In this document: positions 1 through 7,290 of the stretch, one piece after another
Layout: every line of letters begins with the position of its first letter
Numbering within the stretch: position 1 is the first letter of the stretch
Origin: Chitinophagaceae bacterium
GTDB taxonomy: Bacteria; Bacteroidota; Bacteroidia; Chitinophagales; Chitinophagaceae
DNA length: 12,985 nt
Assembly (NCBI GenBank): GCA_947461495.1
Contig: CANHLV010000018.1
Location: 1-12,985 of the forward strand
Direction: 5' to 3'
Position numbers and translations under genes: made by a program
Notes under the pieces: model-generated
The model's input: only the letters and a program-made list of their open reading frames with translations
What the model was told of the DNA's origin: nothing
The model's database searches: none

Positions 1-6
1 ATAAGT

Positions 7-29
7 CCCGGTTGCCTTAGGTAGCCGGG
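7..29 (+). terminator. Probable rho-independent terminator of an off-window gene
   Basis: Positions 7-16 (CCCGGTTGCC) pair with 20-29 (GGTAGCCGGG). The 10-bp stem includes two G-U wobbles, and the loop at 17-19 is TTA. A T-rich stretch (ATTTGTTATT) follows on the plus strand, while the minus-strand side is less T-rich, so the signal most likely ends a rightward gene just left of the window. The T-tract is interrupted, so termination strength is uncertain. Confidence 0.6.
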
Positions 30-62
30 ATTTGTTATTAATGTAGGCAATTAGGTTTTTCG

Positions 63-118
63 ATTTGCAATGTTTCAATGTTTCAATATTGCGATATTGC
101 AATATTGCAATATCGCAA
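63..118. repeat. Octamer tandem array with unit like TATTGCAA
   Basis: Seven 8-bp units run in strict phase: ATTTGCAA, TGTTTCAA, TGTTTCAA, TATTGCGA, TATTGCAA, TATTGCAA and TATCGCAA. An eighth, decayed unit (TATTACGT) follows at 119-126. Positions 85-122 of the array form a perfect 38-bp palindrome centred between 103 and 104. No unique spacers separate the units, so this is not a CRISPR array. It lies between a terminator and the promoter region of the next gene. Its function is unknown; it may be a simple-sequence expansion, a hairpin or a protein-binding site. Confidence 0.85.
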
Positions 119-317
119 TATTACGTGTTCTCAACTCGAACAGCCAAATATTTTTACTAATTTTTCTTCAGTACCACTTAACTTTCTTCATACTCTTACG
201 TAAAGCAAAATTGAGTCTTAATTGGTTTTTCTTATGTAAAAGTTAGACAAAGTAAAAAATAGTTCAGTTTTTGAAAAAAAGTTGATTACATAATCCTGAA
301 AATTAAAAAATATAGCA

Positions 318-325
318 TAGTTTTG
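318..325 (+). promoter_or_regulatory. Candidate Bacteroidota sigma-A -7 element
   Basis: TAGTTTTG matches the phylum's TAnnTTTG -7 consensus exactly. The expected -33 TTG is poor: the only correctly spaced candidate is a CTG at 296-298, 19 bp upstream. If used, transcription would start near 332 and leave a leader of about 140 nt before the ATG at 471. A second, weaker candidate is TTG at 359-361 with TATCTTTA at 378-385. Confidence 0.4.
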
Positions 326-409
326 AACATCCCCAATTAAAATGTTAATATCTGCTGTTTGGCACATTTTTAGATATTATCTTTATCGCATCCAAAAACA
401 CCCTTTTAA

Positions 410-447
410 ACTAATTTCCCCCGTTAAAGAAGACTTAATAAATTAGT
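410..447 (+). promoter_or_regulatory. Leader hairpin before the giant secreted protein
   Basis: ACTAATTT (410-417) and AAATTAGT (440-447) are perfect reverse complements separated by a 22-nt loop. The stem ends 23 nt before the ATG at 471. In a leader without a Shine-Dalgarno sequence, such a stem could affect translation or RNA stability, but eight AT-rich base pairs can occur by chance. Confidence 0.25.
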
Positions 448-470
448 CAACTTATTATCTTAATTGATAT

Positions 471-3400
471 ATGAGAATAAAGTTTTTGTTTTTGGTATTT
501 ACATTATTGCTGTTTTTCATGGAGGTTTCTGCAAGAAAATTTTATTTCAGCAGCTCAACCGGTAATGATGCGAACACAGTTTCGCAGGCACAAAATAGTG
601 CTACACCATGGAAAACAATTTTAAATCTTCACAAATTTGCTAATGGTGTTAGTCCTTTTGGTGCACTTCCAAATAGGGCAGCTGCAGGCGATACTTTTCT
701 ATTCAAATGCGGCGATGTATTCATTGCAGGATTTGGAAACACAAATGATGATTTCGGTATCGTGAAATGGTGGAATGGTGTAGCAGGATACTCATCTCCA
801 ACAGGCACGGCTAACAATCCTATTGTATTTACTTCTTATGGTACTGGTGCAAAGCCTAATTTTTTATACCCTAACCCAACCACGGTCATTCCCAAAAATA
901 GATACATATTTAATTTTAAAAATGTCGGGTATCTTTATTTTGATAATCTTCAAATCAACGACACAAGATTTCCTATCAATGATAAAGTCTCTGCAGCATT
1001 TACCTGTTCCGGATTTATGATCGGGGAAAGTAATGCCAGTATATGTAACAACATAAAAGTTACAAATTGTAATTTTAGCAATACCTGCTATGGAATCAGA
1101 TCTTGTGCAAGAATAATCGAAATCTCAAATAACACATTTACCAATTTCAAAAGTTGCGGAGATACCATAGGGATCAATGATATTGGTGCAGATGCATTAC
1201 AGCCATCAGGTTATAAATATTTGATAAAAAACAACCTCATACAAGGTAGCTGGGCATATGCCAATCCAAACTCTTCTTCAATGGGAAAGCTTGGTGGCGG
1301 ACTCGAAACGATAAACGACTTTGACAGCAGTTTGATTATTTACAATACTTTCTTTGATAATTCCGGTGCCATGGAATTTGGGCAGAATGCCGGCACTCAA
1401 TATGGACCGAATGATGACACTTTTGCATATAATAAGTTTATCAATAACTCTACAGTTTCTTATGTGAATGTTACAGGTACATTTGCTTGTACAGCAGCGA
1501 GGATTCATTTTTGGAATAATATTATTATTGAAAATAACAATAGTAGACACACCGGCCCAAATTTTGGAAAAGATGTACTTGGTGACGGACAATCCTTTTT
1601 AACATGGAGTGCATGGCCATCTTATCCTCGAAATCCAAGTGATCCCGCTTATTTCCCTTCATCTCCTAAAGTATTCGGTTATGCTACTGATGCCGGGGTA
1701 ACTGCCGATACTTTATACGACATCAGAAATAATATTATTTGGAATGACAATGGATTGACACAATTAACTTACCCAAGCAGCAGAACTAAAATTAAATACA
1801 GAAATAATTTATACAGATTTACTGGAGGATCTTCAACAGGTAATCCACTGAATACCGGTGAGTTAATAACTACATCTAAAATTTTTACTGATACTTCTGG
1901 CATGAATCCAATGAATTGGATACATACAATTATCTCTAACTCGCCGGCCATCAATTTGGGCATTAATGTTGGTCTGACCAAGGATTTTTTTGGTAACCCT
2001 GTTATTGAAATCCCTGATGCCGGAATTCATGAACTTCAGGCAACAGCAACACCCTTGGCAATTAATGTTGTTCCTGGTTCTATATCTTGTTTTGGTGGAA
2101 CAACAAATGTAACGGTTAGTGGCTCAGGTGGTACATTGCCTTATTCTGGTATTGGTACTTTTTCTGCTTCTAGTGGTACTAGAACGTTTACGATAACTGA
2201 TGCGACAGGTGCTACAAAATCAACAACGATAACACTCACACAACCTAATGCAATTATTTTAAATTTAGCTTCTGGCAGAATTATTACTTATGGAGGTACA
2301 ACTTCTTTAACAGCAACTGCATCAGGAGGAACGGGAGCGTATACATATAAACTCAATAATGGTGCTTATCAGCCTTCTAATGTTTTTAACAATGTGCCAA
2401 GTGGAGTTGATACTGTTTTTGTAAAAGATGCTAATGGATGCATAACTTCATCTATTGTTACACTTACTCAGCCAGCCGCGCCACTTACAGCAACTGCTAC
2501 AGCTGCGGCTTTGAACATTTGCAATGGCGCTACCACTACTATAAATGTTACAGCAACCGGTGGTACGGCACCATATTCAGGTACGGGTATTTTTACAGTA
2601 ACTGCAGGTACTTACAACTATACAATTTTAGACTCAAACGGAGTCGCATCAACTGTCGCAGTAACAGTTTCACAATACACAGCTATTGCGTCTACAATAA
2701 CTGCCGGGACTATTTCTGTTTATGGTAGTAAAACAACACTTACTGTTTCTAATGTCAGTGGTGGACTTTCTCCTTATACCTATGCAATTAATGGAGGTGT
2801 ATTTCAAACCAGTAATATTTTCAGTAATATCGGTGCCGGTACTCACAATATTGTTGTAAAGGATTCAAGAGGATGCTCCAAAACAAATACAATCTCTCTA
2901 ACCCAACCCGCTAGCACACTTAATTCTACTGCAACAGCTTCAAATATAATTGCTTGCAATGGAGGTACTACTACAATAACTGTTGCTGCAACAGGAGGTA
3001 CAGCACCTTATACGGGTACAGGAAATTTTACGGTCCCAGCTGGAACTTACACTTACAACGTAACAGATGCTGTTGGTTCAGTAAAAACAACAACATTAAC
3101 CATCACACAGCCTTCCGCATTAATTTCAAACAGTACTGCAGGCAGAATTATTGTATTTGGTGGAACAACAACTATTACCGTTACTGCTTCAGGGGGTACT
3201 GGAACATATTCTTATAAATTAAACAGCGGAGTATACCAGACTTCAAATATTTTTTCTGGTGTGCCTGCAGGCAGAGATACCATTTATGTGAAAGATGCTA
3301 ATAATTGTGTGGTAACTAATACGTTTACCATTACACAGCCACTATCTGCATTAACAGCAACTGCAACTGTTGCAACTCCAATTATTTGTTATGGAGGAAC

Positions 3401-6065
3401 TGCTGTTGTTAATGTGGCTGCAACAGGAGGCACGGCCCCATATACCGGTATCGGAACTTTTTCTGTAGTAGCCGGTACATATAATTACACAGTAACTGAT
3501 TCTAATGGTGTTACAAATTCTGTTAGTCTAACGGTTACCCAGCCCAGTTTACTTGCTGCAACAGTAACTACAGGTACTATTGCCGCATATGGAGGAACTA
3601 CAACTTTTACAGTTGCCGCAACAGGTGGTACGCCACCATATTCTTATGCACATGATAATGGGAATTATCAGTTGACAAATGTTTTGGGAGGCATAGCAGC
3701 TGGTAATCATACAATATACACAAAAGATGCGAAAGCATGTTTGGTGACAAAAACAATTACAGTAACTCAGCCTGCCAGTACACTTAATTGCACTGCAACT
3801 GCATCAGGTGCCATAAGTTGTAATGGAGGAACAACTACCATTACTGTGGCTGCTACAGGTGGAACTCCTCCATATACCGGAACAGGTGCTTTTACAGTAG
3901 CCGCAGGCACCTATAGTTACTCTGTAACAGATGCAGTAGGATCTGTAAAAACGGCAACGATTTCAGTTACGCAACCACCAGCATTAATAGCTAATATCAG
4001 CGCTGGAAGAATTATTGTTTATGGAGGTACAACCACGATTACTGTTACTGCCACTGGAGGAACAGGAGCATACTCATACAAACTGAATAGCAGAGCATAT
4101 CAGACTTCCAATATTTTTACTGCTGTTGCTGCAGGCAGAGATACTATTTATGTAAAAGATGCTAATAATTGTGTAGTAACCAATATGATAACCATTACAC
4201 AACCATTATCTGCTCTTACCGCAATAGCATCCATTACCTCACCAATAAATTGCAACGGTGGTTCAGCAGTCGTAAATGTATCAGCTACAGGAGGAACAGC
4301 ACCTTATATAGGAACCGGAACGTTTACTGTTGCAGCCGGTACTTATAATTACACTGTTACCGACTCTAACGGTGTGACAAATAGTACTAGCATAACAGTT
4401 ACCCAACCTACAGCACTTGCTGCAACAGTTGTCTCTGGCGTAATCGCAGCTTATGGTGGTGTTACTTCAATTACCTCAACAACAACAGGTGGTACTTTAC
4501 CTTATACATATGCTCTCAATAATGGCGTCTTTCAAACTTCCAACATATTTAACAATATAATTGCGGGCTCTCATATTGTTACCATAAAGGATGCAAAGGG
4601 TTGTTTGATAAATAAGTCAATTACCATAACACAACCCGTTACAACACTAAATTGTACTGCTACGGCTTCAGGGGTTATAGCTTGTAATGGTAATTCAGTA
4701 TTGGTAAATGTAGCGGCAACCGGAGGTACACCACCTTACACCGGAACAGGCAGTTACAATGTTCCTGCTGGTAATTATACTTATACTGTAACTGATGCTG
4801 TGGGTTCCGTTAAATCAGCTACAATAAACATAACACAACCAACTTCTATAACCCCAACGGTAACCGCTGGAAGAATAATTGTTTACGGAGGTACAACTTC
4901 CATAACGGTAACTGCAACTGGCGGCACAGGAGCATATACTTACAAACTAAACAGCGGTACTTATCAAACCACAAATATTTTTACAGGAGTACCTGCAAGC
5001 AGAGATACCATTTACGTGAAAGATGCTAATGGTTGTATCGCAACAAGTGTAATTACCATTACTCAACCTAATCAGCTGATTGCAAATTACAGCAACACCC
5101 CAATTGCATGTAATGGTGGAACTTCTATTGTTTCAATATCAGCTTCGGGTGGTATAATGCCATATACAGGAACTGGTTTATTCAATCAATTAGCAGGAAC
5201 AACTTCTTACACAATTCGAGATTCTGCAGGAACTAGTGTAACTATTTCTGTAAATATTACCCAACCTACAGTTCTCAGCCAACCCATACTTACACAAGGT
5301 GCGGCAATATCAACCTATGGCGGATCTACAACTATTACAATTAGCGGTATGAGTGGTGGGACTCTTCCATACACATATGCATCAGACAATGGATCATTTC
5401 AAACAAATTCAACTCTTACATCTTTAGGTGGAAATCATATTTTTAAAGTAAAAGATGCAAATGGCTGCCTTGTTAACAAATCAATGCTCATATACCAACC
5501 TTTGAAAATATTCTATGTAAATAAATCAGACCAAACATGTGCAGGTGCATCTAATGGAAGTTTGTCTGTAAGAGCTGATGGAGGATATATGCCTTATAAA
5601 TTCAGAATTTACAAAATCAACGGCACAACAACATCAACTTCAAATTATCCTTATGGGGCTGACTCCGCTTTTTTCAATCTTTTGCCTAATATTTACACTA
5701 TCAGAGTCAAAGATAGCGTTGGCAATTTAGATACGGTTTCAATCATCATTAATGCTACTACTGTAAGTTGCACTAAATCCACAAATTCATTTACAAATGA
5801 AAATGGATTGACAAAAGATTCTTCTGATACTTATAAAATAAATCCCAATCCTGTTGGTAATAATCTAAACTTCAAAGCAAGCAGTGTTGAAAAATCAATC
5901 TATCAATTCGAAATTTTTGACATTACCGGAAAATTGATAAAAAAACAAAATGCCTATTATTCATCAACTTTTAGTATACCAGTTGATAATATTCAAACAG
6001 GCTATTATTTTTTAAAAATTAAAGTTGGAAAAAAATCTCATCTCCTAAAATTTTATAAAAATTGA
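471..6065 (+). CDS. Giant T9SS-secreted protein: beta-helix, SprB-type repeat array, sorting domain
   Basis: This 1864-residue protein is probably exported by the type IX system and displayed on the cell surface. Residues 1-21 form a signal peptide with likely cleavage after VSA. Residues about 22-527 resemble right-handed parallel beta-helix (pectate-lyase-fold) proteins: Asn-rich rungs such as RNNIIW, and a closing segment SPAIN...DFFGN...DAGIHEL typical of that class. Residues 529-1679 hold 16 SprB-like modules alternating between a type A of 66-68 residues and a type B of 76-77 residues; most contain GGT-PY and end in TQP. Residues 1680 to about 1772 form a 17th, divergent module. Residues 1787-1864 match the T9SS type A sorting domain (INPNPVGNNL, FDITGKLI, TGYYFLKI). 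The start is supported by the signal peptide; no Shine-Dalgarno is visible. The role is likely adhesion or a matrix; a glycan-degrading activity of the beta-helix cannot be excluded, and I see no catalytic motif. There is no frameshift. Confidence 0.92.
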   Translation: MRIKFLFLVFTLLLFFMEVSARKFYFSSSTGNDANTVSQAQNSATPWKTILNLHKFANGVSPFGALPNRAAAGDTFLFKCGDVFIAGFGNTNDDFGIVKWWNGVAGYSSPTGTANNPIVFTSYGTGAKPNFLYPNPTTVIPKNRYIFNFKNVGYLYFDNLQINDTRFPINDKVSAAFTCSGFMIGESNASICNNIKVTNCNFSNTCYGIRSCARIIEISNNTFTNFKSCGDTIGINDIGADALQPSGYKYLIKNNLIQGSWAYANPNSSSMGKLGGGLETINDFDSSLIIYNTFFDNSGAMEFGQNAGTQYGPNDDTFAYNKFINNSTVSYVNVTGTFACTAARIHFWNNIIIENNNSRHTGPNFGKDVLGDGQSFLTWSAWPSYPRNPSDPAYFPSSPKVFGYATDAGVTADTLYDIRNNIIWNDNGLTQLTYPSSRTKIKYRNNLYRFTGGSSTGNPLNTGELITTSKIFTDTSGMNPMNWIHTIISNSPAINLGINVGLTKDFFGNPVIEIPDAGIHELQATATPLAINVVPGSISCFGGTTNVTVSGSGGTLPYSGIGTFSASSGTRTFTITDATGATKSTTITLTQPNAIILNLASGRIITYGGTTSLTATASGGTGAYTYKLNNGAYQPSNVFNNVPSGVDTVFVKDANGCITSSIVTLTQPAAPLTATATAAALNICNGATTTINVTATGGTAPYSGTGIFTVTAGTYNYTILDSNGVASTVAVTVSQYTAIASTITAGTISVYGSKTTLTVSNVSGGLSPYTYAINGGVFQTSNIFSNIGAGTHNIVVKDSRGCSKTNTISLTQPASTLNSTATASNIIACNGGTTTITVAATGGTAPYTGTGNFTVPAGTYTYNVTDAVGSVKTTTLTITQPSALISNSTAGRIIVFGGTTTITVTASGGTGTYSYKLNSGVYQTSNIFSGVPAGRDTIYVKDANNCVVTNTFTITQPLSALTATATVATPIICYGGTAVVNVAATGGTAPYTGIGTFSVVAGTYNYTVTDSNGVTNSVSLTVTQPSLLAATVTTGTIAAYGGTTTFTVAATGGTPPYSYAHDNGNYQLTNVLGGIAAGNHTIYTKDAKACLVTKTITVTQPASTLNCTATASGAISCNGGTTTITVAATGGTPPYTGTGAFTVAAGTYSYSVTDAVGSVKTATISVTQPPALIANISAGRIIVYGGTTTITVTATGGTGAYSYKLNSRAYQTSNIFTAVAAGRDTIYVKDANNCVVTNMITITQPLSALTAIASITSPINCNGGSAVVNVSATGGTAPYIGTGTFTVAAGTYNYTVTDSNGVTNSTSITVTQPTALAATVVSGVIAAYGGVTSITSTTTGGTLPYTYALNNGVFQTSNIFNNIIAGSHIVTIKDAKGCLINKSITITQPVTTLNCTATASGVIACNGNSVLVNVAATGGTPPYTGTGSYNVPAGNYTYTVTDAVGSVKSATINITQPTSITPTVTAGRIIVYGGTTSITVTATGGTGAYTYKLNSGTYQTTNIFTGVPASRDTIYVKDANGCIATSVITITQPNQLIANYSNTPIACNGGTSIVSISASGGIMPYTGTGLFNQLAGTTSYTIRDSAGTSVTISVNITQPTVLSQPILTQGAAISTYGGSTTITISGMSGGTLPYTYASDNGSFQTNSTLTSLGGNHIFKVKDANGCLVNKSMLIYQPLKIFYVNKSDQTCAGASNGSLSVRADGGYMPYKFRIYKINGTTTSTSNYPYGADSAFFNLLPNIYTIRVKDSVGNLDTVSIIINATTVSCTKSTNSFTNENGLTKDSSDTYKINPNPVGNNLNFKASSVEKSIYQFEIFDITGKLIKKQNAYYSSTFSIPVDNIQTGYYFLKIKVGKKSHLLKFYKN
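2055..2918 (+). repeat. SprB supra-repeat block 1 (A-B-A'-B')
   Basis: Residues 529-816 of the giant protein. The modules are 66, 77, 68 and 77 residues long. The first pair carries the signatures ATGATKS and VDTVFVKDANGC; the second carries SNGVAS and HNIVVKDSRGC. This is the most divergent of the first three blocks, yet it keeps the 288-residue length. Confidence 0.8.
2919..3782 (+). repeat. SprB supra-repeat block 2 (A-B-A'-B')
   Basis: Residues 817-1104, with modules of 68, 76, 68 and 76 residues. The first pair has AVGSVKT and RDTIYVKDANNC; the second has SNGVTNS and NHTIYTKDAKAC. It aligns closely with block 3 at the protein level, while many of the nucleotide differences fall at third codon positions. 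Confidence 0.85.
3783..4646 (+). repeat. SprB supra-repeat block 3 (A-B-A'-B')
   Basis: Residues 1105-1392, again 68, 76, 68 and 76 residues. The first pair has AVGSVKT and RDTIYVKDANNC; the second has SNGVTNS and SHIVTIKDAKGC. Its first A module gains an extra cysteine in LNCTATASG, shared with block 4 but not block 2. Confidence 0.85.
4647..5507 (+). repeat. SprB supra-repeat block 4 (A-B-A'-B')
   Basis: Residues 1393-1679, with modules of 68, 76, 66 and 77 residues. The first pair (AVGSVKS, RDTIYVKDANGC) is close to blocks 2 and 3. The second pair (DSAGTSV, NHIFKVKDANGC) is the most diverged, consistent with its place at the array edge next to the non-conforming 17th module. Confidence 0.8.
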
Positions 6066-6067
6066 TC

Positions 6068-6109
6068 TTTTTAATAATTCAGCTATAGTTTAAACTCAAT
6101 TATTAAAGG
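6068..6109. terminator. AT-rich hairpin between convergent genes
   Basis: TTTAATAATT (6070-6079) and AATTATTAAA (6098-6107) are perfect reverse complements. Two further G-T wobble pairs extend the stem to 6068-6109 around an 18-nt loop that itself contains AGTTTAAACT. It begins just after the TGA of the giant protein and is followed by a T-rich run at 6111-6121. This is plausible as a terminator, perhaps bidirectional, but the stem has almost no G-C pairs. Confidence 0.4.
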
Positions 6110-6147
6110 AATTCATTTTTATTGATGAGACAGCATCTTCTTTCCAG

Positions 6148-6163
6148 AAAGTAAATTTACTTT
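6148..6163 (-). terminator. 16-bp perfect palindrome over the operon's last stop codon
   Basis: AAAGTAAATTTACTTT is a perfect palindrome spanning the TAA stop (6157-6159, minus strand) of the acyltransferase gene. It could contribute to termination or 3'-end stability of the leftward operon. It has no loop and is AT-rich, so the functional claim is weak. Confidence 0.25.
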
Positions 6164-7275
6164 AACGAAGAATCGCCTAAAATTGCTGACATTTCAGCTT
6201 CAGGCTTTTTTAATGTAAACAACCACCATAGGTTCATTCGCAAACAAACGTTGTATACAACCATGGGTACGAATAAACCCATAAATAATATTGAGAAAGC
6301 AAGTAAAGGAACGTTTGAAATGCCGAATATTTTAATAAAAACCAATCTGGATATAGACATCACAATAATCTGAAGACAATAAATATGAACTGAATTATAT
6401 CCTATGACTCTTATGAATTTGAGCGCTTCATGTTTTTTTAAGGAAAAAGAAACAGCTATAGACAAGGCACAACCCACCAGCGCCACTAGAAGAAAAAAAA
6501 TGGGAATCTTATTTTCAACAAAATAATTGCTGCCATTATTTATATTGATTTGGGTAAAGATGTATTGTATGATGATGAATAAAATCAGCAAAGGGATTAT
6601 GAATTTTCTGGATGTAAATAAATTGGCAGTTTTGTGGCTGAGCATAAAATCAGAAATCGCGTCTCCGATTGCAAAAAACAAATAATACTTCAGGATATCA
6701 GAAATGGCACCCACATTAATATCATGAATGATTAAATAACTACAGCTGAAATAAAAAATCACTCCAATTGCAATTTGGTACTTGACAGTAAATTTGAATA
6801 CTGATTTCAACACCGCATAAATAACACCTACAAAAAATAGCGCATTAAGGTACCAAAACTGTCCAGTTGCCCTTGGATAGGTTATGAGATAAATATAGCT
6901 GTGAAAATCAACTTCTCCTTTAGAATTGGTATAATCTGAAAAGATCAGTTGCAATGAGATTTGAATGATACCCCAAACCAATAATGGGTATAATATTGAT
7001 TTAATTCTGTTCAGAACATAAGGTTGCAACCCAATTTTTTTCATACTACCTGAAATAAACATTCCTGAAGCAATGAAAAATAATGGCATCCTAAACCCAA
7101 AGAAAAAAACATTAATGTATTCAAGCCAAGGATATTCGTGCATATTCAAACCTGATTTTTCCATGCTTTCATAGCAATGACGATAAGTAACCAGAATAAT
7201 ACTGATGCCCCGGTCATAATCAATCCATCCGTGCCGCCTGTCAGATAGTATAAAATCGGTATTGAATAATTTCAT
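6157..7275 (-). CDS. Acyltransferase family 3 membrane protein (O-acyltransferase)
   Basis: This 372-residue integral membrane protein belongs to the acyltransferase-3 family (PF01757). Members move acetyl or other acyl groups onto surface sugars from the cytoplasmic membrane. Evidence: many hydrophobic segments, roughly ten along the chain; the family's R-X10-H motif at R22 and H33 (YDRGISIILVTYRH); FGFRMPLFFIASGMF at about 59-73; QFWYLNALFF at 139-148; and a late segment YNSVHIYCLQ. The length is typical of a stand-alone member with no SGNH domain. It is the last gene of the operon, 15 bp after the sugar-phosphate transferase, so it probably decorates the glycan made by the cluster. The sequence does not show the acyl group or the acceptor sugar. 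Confidence 0.88.
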   Translation of the reverse strand: MKLFNTDFILSDRRHGWIDYDRGISIILVTYRHCYESMEKSGLNMHEYPWLEYINVFFFGFRMPLFFIASGMFISGSMKKIGLQPYVLNRIKSILYPLLVWGIIQISLQLIFSDYTNSKGEVDFHSYIYLITYPRATGQFWYLNALFFVGVIYAVLKSVFKFTVKYQIAIGVIFYFSCSYLIIHDINVGAISDILKYYLFFAIGDAISDFMLSHKTANLFTSRKFIIPLLILFIIIQYIFTQININNGSNYFVENKIPIFFLLVALVGCALSIAVSFSLKKHEALKFIRVIGYNSVHIYCLQIIVMSISRLVFIKIFGISNVPLLAFSILFMGLFVPMVVYNVCLRMNLWWLFTLKKPEAEMSAILGDSSLK

Positions 7276-7290
7276 TAAAAAGTACTGTTA

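Larger units (their letters stand above)
1..470. other. Intergenic region upstream of the giant secreted protein
   Basis: This AT-rich stretch has no credible coding sequence on either strand. It contains, left to right, a GC-rich hairpin likely to terminate an off-window gene, an octamer repeat array with a long palindrome, an unremarkable AT-rich stretch (about 127-317), a candidate Bacteroidota promoter at 318-325, and a leader with one 8-bp hairpin just before the start codon. No tRNA, riboswitch or other structured RNA could be recognised in it. Confidence 0.7.

Noticed and set aside
63..126. Short regular repeats resembling a CRISPR array
   Set aside because: The units are 8 bp, contiguous and without spacers, and no cas gene is present.
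629..1981. Minus- and plus-strand open frames (629-817, 823-1020, 1278-1592, 1769-1981) within the beta-helix region
   Set aside because: They lie inside the giant gene, match no recognisable family, and lack any sign of their own promoter or start context.
2438..3217. Plus-strand open frames (2438-2728 and 2954-3217) inside the SprB array
   Set aside because: They are out-of-frame readings of the repeat DNA. Their Cys/Asn/Tyr/Arg-rich composition is an artefact, and the host frame is a well-supported protein.
2055..5507. A recent recombination hot spot or assembly artefact in the repeat array
   Set aside because: The blocks differ at many positions spread along their length, many of them silent, so they are neither collapsed nor artificially duplicated copies.
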